Source: Chionis minor (lineage: Eukaryota > Chordata > Aves > Charadriiformes > Chionididae). Taken from it: a stretch of DNA of 64,000 bases. Positions 14,001 to 25,099 of the stretch are shown here, one piece after another; position 1 is the first letter of the stretch, and each line of letters opens with the position of its first letter. The position numbers and the translations under genes are program-made. The DNA lies in assembly GCA_013398295.1 (NCBI GenBank), contig VZSF01010142.1:26934-90933 (forward strand). The letters run 5' to 3'. The notes below the pieces were generated by a model that was not told the origin of the DNA, made no database searches, and saw nothing but the letters and a program-made list of their open reading frames with translations.

Positions 14001-15469
14001 AACTCTTCTTCAAGGGTTCTTCATTTCCATCCACTTCCTTGTGGCTACACTTATCTCATAATCTATTTCACTAATAATTTTCCTTAGACATGAAGAATCT
14101 GTCCATGTGAAACAGAAAATACTCATCTTACAGCTGGAACCGTCTCTGTCTTCACAAGTTCAGAGTAATCAGGTCATGGTTGCTGGTATTCAGATAGCGT
14201 TTAGCTTTCATTTCAGAAATGACGTCAATTTTCTGAATTCAACGTGGCCCTGTAAATCCTCAGGGATGATTCAGGGAAGAATGTTGTAATACTTTTTACT
14301 TAAAACAAAAAAGTAATTCAAGATAAGCTACTTCTAATTATATTGCCCTGACGGTGAGGAAAAGGAGTGCATACAGCAAAGTAGCCAGCTGCTCATTACC
14401 CCCTGCCTCTTATGTTGTCTTATTAAGGTACTGTTGAACATCTGGTGAGGAAATTAGTGAAAAAAACTTAAGATTTTCAGTCCCTAAAAGTGACCTTCTC
14501 CGATTTCAGTAAAAATGGTTACTTATTACAATGAGGTTTAAAATAGTTATTTTCTGAAAAGTACAAATGTCCAAGTACTTCTTAGAAGTTGCAGTTATAT
14601 TTTAGTGCTCAATATGGGAATAACAGTATGTCTCCAAAATGTAGACACCTCATATAAAGATATTTTTTTCCCATAAGTTTCAGACAGGTAAGTTAGGAGA
14701 AGGATGTCATGGTTCCTGTGCTTTGATTTAGGATTGATCTAGAATTTTTCAAATGCCAGCATGATTTTCCAGCTTATGCCTCTGGTTTTTCTTCCTTTGT
14801 GTTTACTCTTTTGACATGTTTACGGCTAGCAAACATACCCAGCCTTTGCCTTCACTTTGCCAATACTTTAAGATTTCTCCCATTTCCTCCTATTTTAACA
14901 AGAATGTCAAAAAGAATATGAGACGATACATGCTTCAAGTTGTTTTCATCTTCCTTGGAGATGGGCGATCGCAGCTCTGTAGAACATGCTCGGTAATTTC
15001 TTTTCTTTCTTAGAATTTGTAGACTGTACCCAGCAGCAACGGTTCTGCACAACTAGACCTCCTATCCAGTCAAGGTACAGCTAGCCAGCAAGGTACAGCA
15101 AGTGGAGTGGAGATAACTTTGGGTAAATGGATTTCTACAGGTCTCTGAACAATATGGTTTAGATAGAAAACAGAAATGAAATAAAACTGACAACAAAGAA
15201 TAAGCCACTGATGCATTAATTGATTGACAATTGATTGATCGTTGCATTGAAGCCTTTATAAGCCAGATGCTGGTGAGAGGAACCAGTGTTAGCAGATGTG
15301 AATGTCCCATTGCTTGCTAGATGAGACTGAAAGAGGAGGGCTGAGCATCCAATTGACCCTGTGAAGGGAGGGGGTGGTTTTGGTAGAAATAGTGCTATCT
15401 GAAGTTTGCTGAGCTAAATGGATGAATAGTGTTTCTATTGCGTAAAATCACTGAAGCAAGAAGACCTTG
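11014..15469. other. Unique non-coding DNA
   Basis: No recognised gene or repeat. About 12300-12700 has a faint resemblance to very old minus-strand LINE sequence, but not enough to annotate. Open frames (88 codons at most) have no family signature. Confidence 0.5.
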
Positions 15470-15474
15470 CCTGA

Positions 15475-15959
15475 TATCTTATCTTGGTAAGACAGGATCC
15501 GCTACTTCAGTGACTCTTGGCCCCTTACAACCTTACTCCCTGGTACAAAACCAGGGAGTTGCCTTGAAGGCCAGCTAAGACCGACCCTGCGGTTTGAACA
15601 AAAGCCAAGGGACAACTGAGCCTGCTCAAGAACAAGGATCACTCACGGTGATGAAGAGGAACCATCAGCCTTCATCTTCACGACCCTCAACGACCACCAC
15701 CAGGGGGTAGTGTGCAAGCGCAGTCAGAAGATACTTATGGAAATAACTTCGGAGCGCTGATTTTAATATGAAGCGGGATATGTCATGAATATGTATAGGC
15801 ATATTGCAAAACCTCGTAAGTATGTATTACTCAATTGTATAAAGTTGAAGAACAAACTGCTGCCCGGCGCGCACAATTGTGGTGGGGCGACCCCCCGCGC
15901 TGAATGAACATACCTACTTTACAACCTTACAGGTTGTGGAGTTTGTCTTCTGCACGTCA
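15475..15959 (+). mobile_element. Solo LTR of an avian endogenous retrovirus
   Basis: The segment has the order expected of an avian LTR: a U3-like part with ACGACCACCACCAGGGGG, a TATAAAG at about 15838, a GC-rich block with CCGGCGCGCACAATTGTGG, a degenerate polyadenylation region (TGAATGAACATACC) and a 3' end of the type GGTTGTGGAGTTTG ending in GTCA. The 15470-15474 CCTGA and 15960-15964 CCTGT flanks form a candidate 5-bp target duplication with one mismatch. That would make the first bases TA instead of the usual TG. No primer binding site or gag/pol lies on either side, so this is a solo LTR formed by recombination. The 3' part is the more certain; the 5' boundary is inferred. Confidence 0.75.
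15838..15844 (+). promoter_or_regulatory. TATA-like box of the LTR
   Basis: TATAAAG lies upstream of the GC-rich block and of the presumed polyadenylation region, the expected place for the LTR core promoter. Activity is not shown. Confidence 0.4.
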
Positions 15960-15964
15960 CCTGT

Positions 15965-17603
15965 TTAACCGCAAGAAAAGCAGGACCTGTGTTATAACAA
16001 GAACTGGGAGCCCGTGGCTAAATAGCAGCTGAAAATGTGTAACAAATGTGTAAAAAGAAGGGAGTAATAATGTGTAATAGAGTCAACTGAATCCTGCTAT
16101 TAGTAATAAGCAGAAGATTGTAGTGGCTGGAGTTTCAACTTTCTTTCCTTTTGTACTGCAGTGGTTGGCCTCCACAGGCTCAGCTTGAGGCTTTCAGTTT
16201 GGGACATTTTGTGGATAACAGCTTCTGATTCTCCTCCTCCTTTTTTTCTCTTCCTCTTTTATTCATTGTGCTTCAAGCCAAAGCTTGAGGCAGCAGATGG
16301 ATTTAACAGCATGGGATCAGCAAATTCCTGTTATGATGAACTGAGAGAGGGAAAAGCCCTAACTTAGATCTATTGATGCAAAGGGGAATAATTGCTTTCG
16401 AGTCAGTGGAGCTAGGATTTCACTCCGTGCATCTAGGCTCCTCCTGAGAACTTGAAAGTGGAAGCTCTGGGAGGATCTGACTCTTTTAATGGTATTCTTA
16501 CGGAGATTGCAGAAGATGTTAATGACGTAAAAAATTATCAAGATGGCAATACTTATTTGCCATAAAAAATCATATTAAAAAATTGAGGATGGTGATGTTT
16601 ATAAAGCAATGGCAACTAAAGCAGGGCAAGTTCTGCTTCTGATGTACCGTGGCTTCCTTAAGGAATATCAGAAATACTTCCTGGTCGTTAAGAAGACTGC
16701 TCTCTTGGACACTACCCCATACATTAACGTGTAGGTGTTAGAAGTAAACAGTAGGTGGCCTCAGAACATTAGTATTGCTGATCACTGGAACAGACGTAAA
16801 GTGAGGGCAGAAGCCCCGCCAGTTCTCTGCAGCTGGGCACAGCTCTTTCCCTAATTGTCCAAAACACGCTGAGATGCATTCTGCAGCCCAGCATTATCCC
16901 TTTCGCCTGGAACAGGACCATGTGTTAAACCTTAATGTCAGCTCATGTGACCTAAATTTTCTTTTGCTGTTTTAAACACATTTTCACCATTGTCATGTCT
17001 CAGACATTGGAAGAAATACCTGTGTTGCACAGAAAAGAATGATGAGATACACAATTCTCATTATCTGATGTGGCATAGCAGATATCCTAGCTATCTAGGA
17101 TGGTGAAGAAAGACTGGAAAATCCACTTGCTCCTTTAATGACAAATATTCTCTGCTCATGCTCCTTGCTTTTCAAACATCCAGTGAATGACAGCATCTGG
17201 TGGTTTTGGAGATGATAACTGATTAACCACAATGAACCAGTCCAAGAGTTGGCTTGCCATCTTTAGGGAAGTTACCAGGTGATAAAGAATCCAGACTAAA
17301 CCTGTGGGCATCAGGGTCCTGTCAGTTTGCGTCCTTGATCATGGTTTGGTCCTCTCAAGTACAATTTATATCACCTGCATCTAATCCTGGGGCCAAACTC
17401 TTGTGCTTTAGGAGAATCCTTGATCACAGAGTCCAGACCCTATGTATGATGAATGTCACTTTGCGATAGCCTACCTAATCTGCTCCCTCAGTGCTGTTCC
17501 CAATGGCCAGATCATTTCAACAGCTGTGAGAAGGAAGGTCTGTTATTGAATCTACCGGTAAATTTTTTTCACTGTTGACACGTCAGAAAAAAAAAAAAAA
17601 GTG
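15965..17603. other. Unique non-coding DNA
   Basis: No gene or transposon recognised between the two plus-strand LTRs. There is no retroviral internal sequence here, so the two LTRs are not the ends of one provirus. Their sequences also differ. Confidence 0.55.
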
Positions 17604-17608
17604 ACATT

Positions 17609-18359
17609 TGTGACAGTGTGCTCCCCCTTACCCTCAGGGACCAACCTGGTCTTTATCTCCCATAACCCTGCCCAAGCGATAACCACCCATGGTGGTCATA
17701 ATGGGTGCATGTAGTTGTGATGGCAGCATCTGGGTTCAATGTGGTTTTGGGGAGACAGATAACAACACAACAGCCAAGGGCTAACTTGAGCAATGCTAGT
17801 TCTGTGCTCAATATGCAAATATGACTATAGGTAAATCATCTTACCCTCATAAACAATGAACAGCCCAAGAGCCCTTTGAGCTCTCCTGAACGGCAGCGGG
17901 CTGCACGCCAGGATCTCCTCTGGAGTAGGGATGCCCTCAAGGTTACTCCTCAAGGTTCAGAGATTCCTTGCCGTGCTGCAACAGATCCTTGGTAAGTGAC
18001 TAACAGCATGCTGAACTTTGTAATCTTAGCTAAGTGATAGAAAGGATTAATTGTGCATATATAATCCTTTAGACATAAACCGTTGACCAAGTCTGGGACT
18101 AAGACTGGATCCAGCTGCACCCAGATTCCTCTCTGAGAAGGCGTTTAGAAGACAAGGGTGTCCTTTCTGAACCTTATGACTCAACAAGAGGGTCTCCCTG
18201 ACAGCTCTGTCTGACCATGTCCTCTATGCAGTAAATAACCAAGTGTGCCTTGCCATCCCATATCTTGTTAAAACACTGCCATATTTACCATTAAACTTTG
18301 TTAAATCCCTGATTTATATTAATAACTCTATTGTTGCTTCTCTCTGCAAGCAAAGTGCA
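17609..18359 (+). mobile_element. Probable solo LTR, ERVL-like
   Basis: The segment begins TGTGACAG and ends GTGCA. It contains TATATAA at 18058-18064 and a run of 3' polyadenylation-like sequence (CATTAAACTTTG, then AATAACTCTATTG). The flanks ACATT (17604-17608) and TCATT (18360-18364) make a 5-bp target duplication with one mismatch, the length typical of ERVL elements. The length of about 750 bp suits an LTR. No internal retroviral sequence adjoins it. The layout and flanks are seen; the ERVL assignment is inferred. Confidence 0.6.
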
Positions 18360-18991
18360 TCATTCCATCCATGACAACCTTAAACAAATCAACAGAAGCT
18401 TTGTGCATTAAGGAAGATGCAGTCATTATAATCCATACTGAGACATGGGGAATGAAAGTGCAGCAGGTCTCATGTTTTCCTTATTTTTTTTTCTTTTTTT
18501 GGCCAACGTGACGACCAGTGTGTTACCGTAAAAGGACTGTTTATTCATTAAAAGCATAGTATCTATCTTCAGTCCACTAAGGACTGGCAAACTGGGACAG
18601 CAGAGCAAGGGGCTGTCCAAGCCAAAGGAAAGCATACAGTCCTTGTCTTTGCAGAACCATTCAGCAAGAGAAAACCAACAGGATATTGGAATTTTCTATA
18701 TGAAATCTAGCAAGCATCTTCTAACACATGCTACAGGGCAGTGGAGGAATAGTTGCTGTTAAGAGCCAAGTACTTTGCTTAGATATATCTGAGGCCTTTC
18801 CAGCTGTGGGTTAATTCTCATCTTTTCCACTGTGAGGTCCCTGCAATGCCCACCACTCCGTGGTGCATTCACAGAGATATTTAACAAGTCCATTCAGTCT
18901 TGTACACAAATTTTGAGACGCAGTTTGTTCTGTTAGAAACTGTGGAAAACTCAGTGCCAGTGTCACTCTAGTACCATTGAATGTTTTGCAA

Positions 18992-19029
18992 TTACATGGG
19001 ATGTTTTATAACAGGCATATCCCATGTAA
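18992..19029. repeat. Perfect 11-bp inverted repeat (hairpin)
   Basis: The arms TTACATGGGAT and ATCCCATGTAA are exact complements separated by 16 bases. The stem is too short for a microRNA precursor. No terminal features of a transposon are seen around it. Confidence 0.8.
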
Positions 19030-20099
19030 CATATTAACTGACCACTGACCAATTGACTGACATTTATCCCTGTTACCTGAGCTTATTTTTCACTATGTTC
19101 TCTAATAAAGTTTGACCAGATTCAGCTTGAGTATTTAATTTTATGTTGATCAACACTAGAGGTCAATGTTCAATGCCTCTTCACATTTATAATTTACCAG
19201 CCAAAAAATCAGCCAAGCCAGTGTTACTGAGACAGTGACCTGTGGAGCGCTGTAGGAAAAGTTCTCTGTTCCATGGCTTTTGCCTCTCTGGACAGTTATA
19301 CTTCCTAGTCCTAATCCCACATGCAGGGCAGGAAAGCAGTTTTGCAACAGGCATGCAAATGGCACAGGAGGATTAGGTTGCAAATTCGCCTCCCTTGGTC
19401 TGTAAAAAGCTTTTAAGGCTAAAACGCTGTGCTTGGAGCAGGAGGGAAATATGTTCTTCGTGCCTCCAGTTGTTCCACAAACACAAGTTGCCTTTAGCCC
19501 ATCCTTAAAAGCACCAACTCTGTCACACAAAAGGGGACAGAGAATGCAGGTTTGCCTGGAGGGGAAGTTACTTTTTCTCTCTTTCCCAGTTTACAGGATG
19601 CTACCAAGGCATGGCACTAAACCTATTTTTATTGCTGATAGATCTTCCTGTCTTCGCCAGAGACAAGCAGCGACACAGAAAACACACTGGCAGGTCCAGC
19701 CTTTCCAGAAAAGGAAAAATTGCTGTGGAAACGCTGCCATGGGAGTAATGAAACTTTTTGCCTGAGAACAAAGCATTTTATTTTGCATCTCCATCCATCG
19801 GAAGAGCCACCTCCGAACTTCCCATCCATTAGGCAAGGCTGGCTGTCAGGAGGGTTGGCTGACACTGCACAGCCGGGGCTCTAGGCAGTGTGGCAGCGTT
19901 AGAGGCTGCCCTAGGATGCCCCGCTGCCCACAGCAATGCCTGCACACAAAATGATGACTGCGGGTGGGTCCACCCTGCTCAAACAGGTGCCTGTCCAGCT
20001 TGTCTCCTTCCTTTCACAGCTCCTGTGACACTCTGCACGCCTGTATCACCTCCCCTGTGTAGTAGTTATTGGATCAAGTTGTAGCTGCATGGTAGATAC

Positions 20100-20760
20100 T
20101 GAGTTAGTTCTCAAAGCAGCAGGGATGAGCATGGGGTTAATTACCATTTGACCTGCCTGGAGACTGAATACATTAATGATTTATTGAGCCTGTCTTTCAC
20201 TCAGTATCCCAAAGGATACTGAGCAAAGGACAAGCCTGGACAGCACTGAGCTGCTGTGGCAATGACAGCAATCTGCATTTGGCTTATTAGAGAACGTGAT
20301 TTGGCCTGCCTGAATGAGCACTGACAGCTGAGAATGGAAATCCTGAAATGTCCCCAATCCTGTCCTTCCATTCAAGTCCATCTGCATTATCCTGCTGCTG
20401 GCTGCACTCCAGCGCATGGGAATCCCCAGTGTCCTCCACCGCGAGTGATTAGCTGGCAGTGTGAGGCACAGGGAGAGGACGCGCAATTTTCCCTCGCCAT
20501 GGAATTATCATCTGTGTGTGAGATAAGAACATCCCTCGTTCATTAATGTCATTCTAAAAGAACCCTGCAATTTCACTTGCATTACAACGGATGCTGGCCT
20601 AACCATATGAAATGCTGTTTAACGAGTTATCAGTCCAGAAAATTTCAGTCAAAATTTGATGATTTTTTGTTGTTTATTGGGCTAGATTTGTACTTGAATG
20701 TAATTGCTATAATGCCACTGGCTTAGCTGGAACTACCCATCACTTTTGCACAGGCTGAAA
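20100..20760. promoter_or_regulatory. Candidate conserved non-coding block
   Basis: The block is repeat-free and dense in homeobox-like TAAT cores (GTTAATTACC, CATTAATGAT, TGATTAGCTGG, CATTAATGTCATT) and E-box-like motifs, with little simple sequence. This composition resembles developmental enhancers. Conservation cannot be judged from one sequence, so this is a hypothesis only. Confidence 0.2.
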
Positions 20761-20873
20761 GTGTCTACTAAATTATAGGAAAATCTTCATATGGTCCTTC
20801 TTTAAAGACATGCTATGTTCAGGATATATGAATTAATACACAAAATTCTGTTCCTTACTTATATAGCCTTGAC

Positions 20874-20927
20874 TGTATCATAGACTACAACTGCATCATA
20901 GACTACAACTGCATCGCGGGCTACAAT
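20874..20927 (+). repeat. 18-bp tandem repeat, three copies
   Basis: Units TGTATCATAGACTACAAC, TGCATCATAGACTACAAC and TGCATCGCGGGCTACAAT follow each other directly. The first two differ by one base; the third is more diverged and gains CpG. Confidence 0.85.
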
Positions 20928-22629
20928 TGTCTTGCTCCATAAAACTGAAGTCAGGGCCCATCTTGCTGGGAGATTATCTTGCTGTGAGACCGGGGACAAA
21001 GGTGACATACCCCTAGACCCTGAGTCTCTTCCCAATTCAATGCGGTGTTTCCCTTGAAGGCTCTAAACTATAATTACTACCTTGCTCATGTGGGTTTTTT
21101 TCCAAGTTCAGATCCATAGCCAACGTGAAGGTGTGGATCTCAGTCCAGTAGGAAGGTGTTTTCACAGCGGGAAGCTCAGCATTTGCTTTGCATACCCTGA
21201 AAAGGGAGACCTGGGGGTCCTGTTGGAGAGCTGTTCAGGGCAGAGGGAAGCAAAACTGAGGCTGTCATGCTCAGCTGGATTAAGAAGAGTGGGTTGGGCC
21301 ATGGGCTGCTCCTGTGCAGATCTTGGCCAGTGTGTTGGAGAGCACGGCCCCAGCTCAGCCCGTCGGCACACAGGCAAAGCAGCATCAGTCCTGTGCCTTG
21401 GACCACTTTGGCAATATAAACCTAACCAGATCCTTACCCTTCTTTATTTTTCTTTCTGTCTTAAGAACTTCGCAGGTTTCAGTAATAACATGGCAACCAA
21501 CACTGTGATTCATTTGACCTGACTTTTATTATATAAATATTAGGCTTTAGTCTAAGCCAGCATCTCACTGCACTCAACAGAAAAAGCCACATCCCAGTCC
21601 TGAGATTGTTAGTGGGAGATGGGCCGAATCTTACTGGGACTTGCTCACAGAGAAACAAGCGGTGGATGTTTGGGTTAGGTTTTAGCCCAGCTGTTGACAA
21701 ATCTTGAGCAAACCACTGAAGTTCAGCGTCTTTCAGAAAGCAATAATAAACTTTACCTGTCTCATAAAAGGAGTACTACAGGACTGAAAAACTTTCTGAG
21801 ATCCCTGGCTTAGAAGTGCTGCTGCGCAACTGTAACCACAAGGTGAGATAACCATTTATAACTGCGACATGCTGGGATGATCATTAATGAGAACAAAAAT
21901 TGTATTTATAGGAGAAAAAATAAAGCACAGAGCTTAAACTTATAAATAATTCCTATAGTGTTATAAGTTTACCCACTTCTCCACACCAAGTTAAAAGGCA
22001 GATCCTGTGTCCTGACAAATGTGCTACCTCTTTCAGACAAGTATAATGCACCAGATGAATTGAAACACTAAATGTTCTTGGAAAAGACACATAACAAAGC
22101 CTTAGGGGAAGATATAATTTAAGGAAAAACTTGCAGGAGGAGGGAGAGGATAAATGATGCACAAAAGTGGGAGACTGGTTGGAGAAAAAAGATAAGAGTA
22201 GGAGAAATAGAGAGATATGTCCACATTTTGTTTTCAGTTAAACCAGCATACATGATCTTTTTCTGGTAGTACTTGCCTTTGGAGAGCCCAGATTTCTTTT
22301 TGTTGCTTTTCTCTTAATAACCAAGGACTGGACAAAGCCAGAAAAACAAAACCATATCGTGTGGGCAGTACTCTGACGTGGGCTTACAGAATTTGTCATT
22401 TTAGAACCAAGGAGGACGTGTGGCTTCATTTTCTCCCTGCGGGATGGGATACAGTTTGTGTTTCTGAGAAATGAAACAGCTTATTGTAGTTTATAGATTT
22501 GGGCTTAGCCAGGAGGCGAGGAATCTGGACAATTTTTTATTATCTTTGGTGGACTGGATGACCCGAAAGTTATCCAGCCCTTAGTCTTCATGCCTATGTC
22601 TACCCTGTGGTTAAAAATACAGCAGGTCC

Positions 22630-22850
22630 AAAAAGGTATTAGATAAATTCTTGGAAAGCGGGTACATAAAGAGGTAATAAAAGGACAACATAGGGAGTTG
22701 TCACCAATACCCTTAAACCACTGAATGTACAGGCCAGGCTCACATGTTCTCTGTACTTAATATCTCTCACTGCCACTACCTGAGATGCAGTATTAGGCCA
22801 GAAGGACCACAGGGCAAGGTAGAGCATGTCTTATGTCCTTACACCTTGTA
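22630..22850 (+). mobile_element. Possible ancient CR1/L3-like 3' end
   Basis: A stretch reading like LDKFLE followed, about 150 bases on, by GGCCAGAAGGACCAC and TCTTATGTCCTTA resembles the order of very old amniote CR1/L3 3' ends, in which a similar GGACCA..CTTATGTTCTTA end occurs. Divergence is high, and a library search would be needed to confirm it. Confidence 0.35.
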
Positions 22851-24410
22851 CCTTACAGATCACACTTTGCTTTCAAGGTTGAACTCTCCTGCAGACTTAG
22901 CCATAGTTTATAGTGACAAGCTCTTGGCATACACAAGATCTTGGCACACACGGCTAGGTTGTCCATCGTAAGGTGAAGGCCAGGCATTGGAGAGAAGCTG
23001 ATGGGATGGGGAGAGCAGTGCTCCCACGGGACACTGCCAGGGTGATCCAGGTGCCACCTGCAAAACGAGGAGACCTGCAGCAGCTTCACTGGATCAACAG
23101 AAGATTTAACAAACCTAGAATTTTGCCGAAAGGGAAATACTAGCATGGCATTCAGAGGAGTGCAGAGAGTGCAGACAGAGCAGAATGAAATGCCAGTTAA
23201 CTGAAAGTTTTTCTGTTGTCTCATCCAATGTTTCATACCCTTTTCAAAGTGTGACACATACCAGCCGAAGTGTGGGAGGTAATTCTGTATCACCGGCCTA
23301 AGTTTCCTCCCACACAAAACAAAAGCTTTTCTTCGGCCTATCCTTGGCTTTTACTGTGAGGATACACAGAGACAGTTCTTACCTTTTGGAAGACTTTTTT
23401 TTTAATTCAAGAAGGCTCTCATACGCACATTTGCAAGTAAATCTGCACTGACCACACTGTGAACAAAAGCAGGTACAACAAGCTGCAACCTCTGACTCCT
23501 GAAAACTCTTGTTCTCTAGACTAGGATTCATCCTCATTAACGGAGACATCCCAAAGGCAGGTGGACACTCTCCCAAACTGCATTTCATTGCAATGCCATT
23601 ACCTACAGTCAGAAATCTAACTGTCCTGGCTACTTTGGCAGATGTCAATCAATCAAGGTAAACAAGCCAGGGTACATGACCTGGCCCTGAGGTAGCGTTT
23701 CAGGAATATGTAGTTATCCTACAGGTACCGTGACAAAGCTACCAGCCCCATGAACACATGGTGGATACAGTGCAGCCAGGACTAGATGTGGGCACTGAGA
23801 CTAGATGTGGGCACCTGGACCCCATTCCTTGTGACTGACCTCTACTGAACTGGCTTCTACTCTCACTTGGTTGCACTCATTAGTGGAGGGATTCATATAC
23901 CTAGGCACCTGTAGTGCCATTGAAGCCTCTAACCACCTGTTTAAAAAGACATGGGTTTTCTATAGGCTCTTTTCAACAGCTACATAGCTATGCAGGTATC
24001 TTGCATAGGGAAATTCCAATGCCATTCCAATGCCATTGCCTATGTTTAGTCAACTGAATCAGGATCCAGGTCTCCATTGCCTGTAATACAATTTTAAATA
24101 CCTACCCTATGCCTACTTTTTAGTATGTAGATTTCAACTGAATGTCACTAGGAGATGGAATGTGGATTTTTCCCCACAAGATAGGCCTAATACAATGATC
24201 GGGCCTCCTCTGGGCATCTAAAGTACAGTCTTCCAGAGAAGAGATGCTTTTTTTCCATTGTGGGTAAACCCTTTAAGTCTAGAAGAAATCTCTATGACAT
24301 GACAAAGGGTTTGCTACAAATACCCATTGAATTAGTCATGTTGGTCCATAGGTAGCAACTCTGCGTCATCCTTATGTGGTAGTATTGTGAAGCAATGGCT
24401 TCCAGATGTT

Positions 24411-25099
24411 CACAGAACCACAGAATCACAAAACAGTTGAGGTCGGAAGGGACATTTGGTGGTCATCTGATTTGACCCTTCTGCTACAGCAGGGCTACCT
24501 AGAGCCAGTTGCCCGACAATGTCCAGACAACTTCTGAATATCTCTAAAGAGGGAGACCCCACAACCTCCCTGGGCAACCTGTGCCAGTGCTCAGTCACTT
24601 TCACAGAAAAATAGTGTTTCCTGATGTTCAGAGGGAACCTTCTGTGTTTCAGTTTGTGCCGATTGCCTCTGGTCACTGGGCACCACTGAAAAAATTCTGG
24701 CTCCATCCTCCTTGCACCCTCCTTCCAGATCCCTCCTGAGCCTTCTCTTCTCCAGACTCTCTCAGCCTTTCCTCTGTGTGAGGTGCTCTAGTCCACTAAT
24801 CATCCTTTTGGCCCCTTGTTGAACTCTATCCAGTATATGGCTGAGTAGAGGGGATCAACAGGCTGGCAATATTTTGCCTAATGCAGCCCAAGATTCCATT
24901 TGCCTTCTTTGCAGCAAGGACATATTGCTGGCTTATGTTCAACTTGGTGTCCACAAGGAACCCCAGGTCATTTTCTGCCAAGCTGCTTTCTAGCCAGGTG
25001 GTTCCCAACATATATTGGTGCATGGAGTTGTTCCTCCACAGGTGCAGGACTTGGCACTTCATGAGAATAAAGTTGAAGTGCATGATGGAATTCAATTCT
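24411..25099 (-). mobile_element. CR1 LINE fragment, diverged
   Basis: The minus-strand 3' end begins at the inverted tail (CAGAACCACAGAATCACA), followed by GGTCGGAAGGGACATTTGG. Minus-strand translation gives NIRKHYFSVKV, EHWHRLPREVV and SLEIFRSCLD of the ORF2 C-terminus. Further right the pieces corresponding to PAAKKANGILGCIRQN are recognisable, with small deletions between 24700 and 24850. The element reaches at least the region of the GTGCAGGACTTGGCACTT motif. It is more diverged than most copies here, so probably older. Confidence 0.9.

Larger units (their letters stand above)
18365..24410. other. Mostly unique non-coding DNA
   Basis: Six kilobases without a recognised gene. It holds an 11-bp-arm hairpin (18992-19029), an 18-bp unit in three copies (20874-20927), a candidate conserved block (20100-20760) and a weak old CR1/L3-like tail (22630-22850), listed separately. 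The 154-codon minus frame at 22853-23317 and the 146-codon plus frame at 21082-21522 show no domain or repeat signature and I treat them as chance frames. Confidence 0.5.

Noticed and set aside
15960..17608. One provirus bounded by the two plus-strand LTRs
   Set aside because: The two LTRs differ in sequence, each has its own candidate flanks, and the 1.6 kb between has no retroviral content.
21082..21522. 146-codon plus frame
   Set aside because: No family signature, and overlapping frames on the other strand are nearly as long, as in random sequence.
22853..23317. 154-codon minus frame
   Set aside because: No domain, repeat or codon-use signature recognised, and no supporting splice or promoter context.
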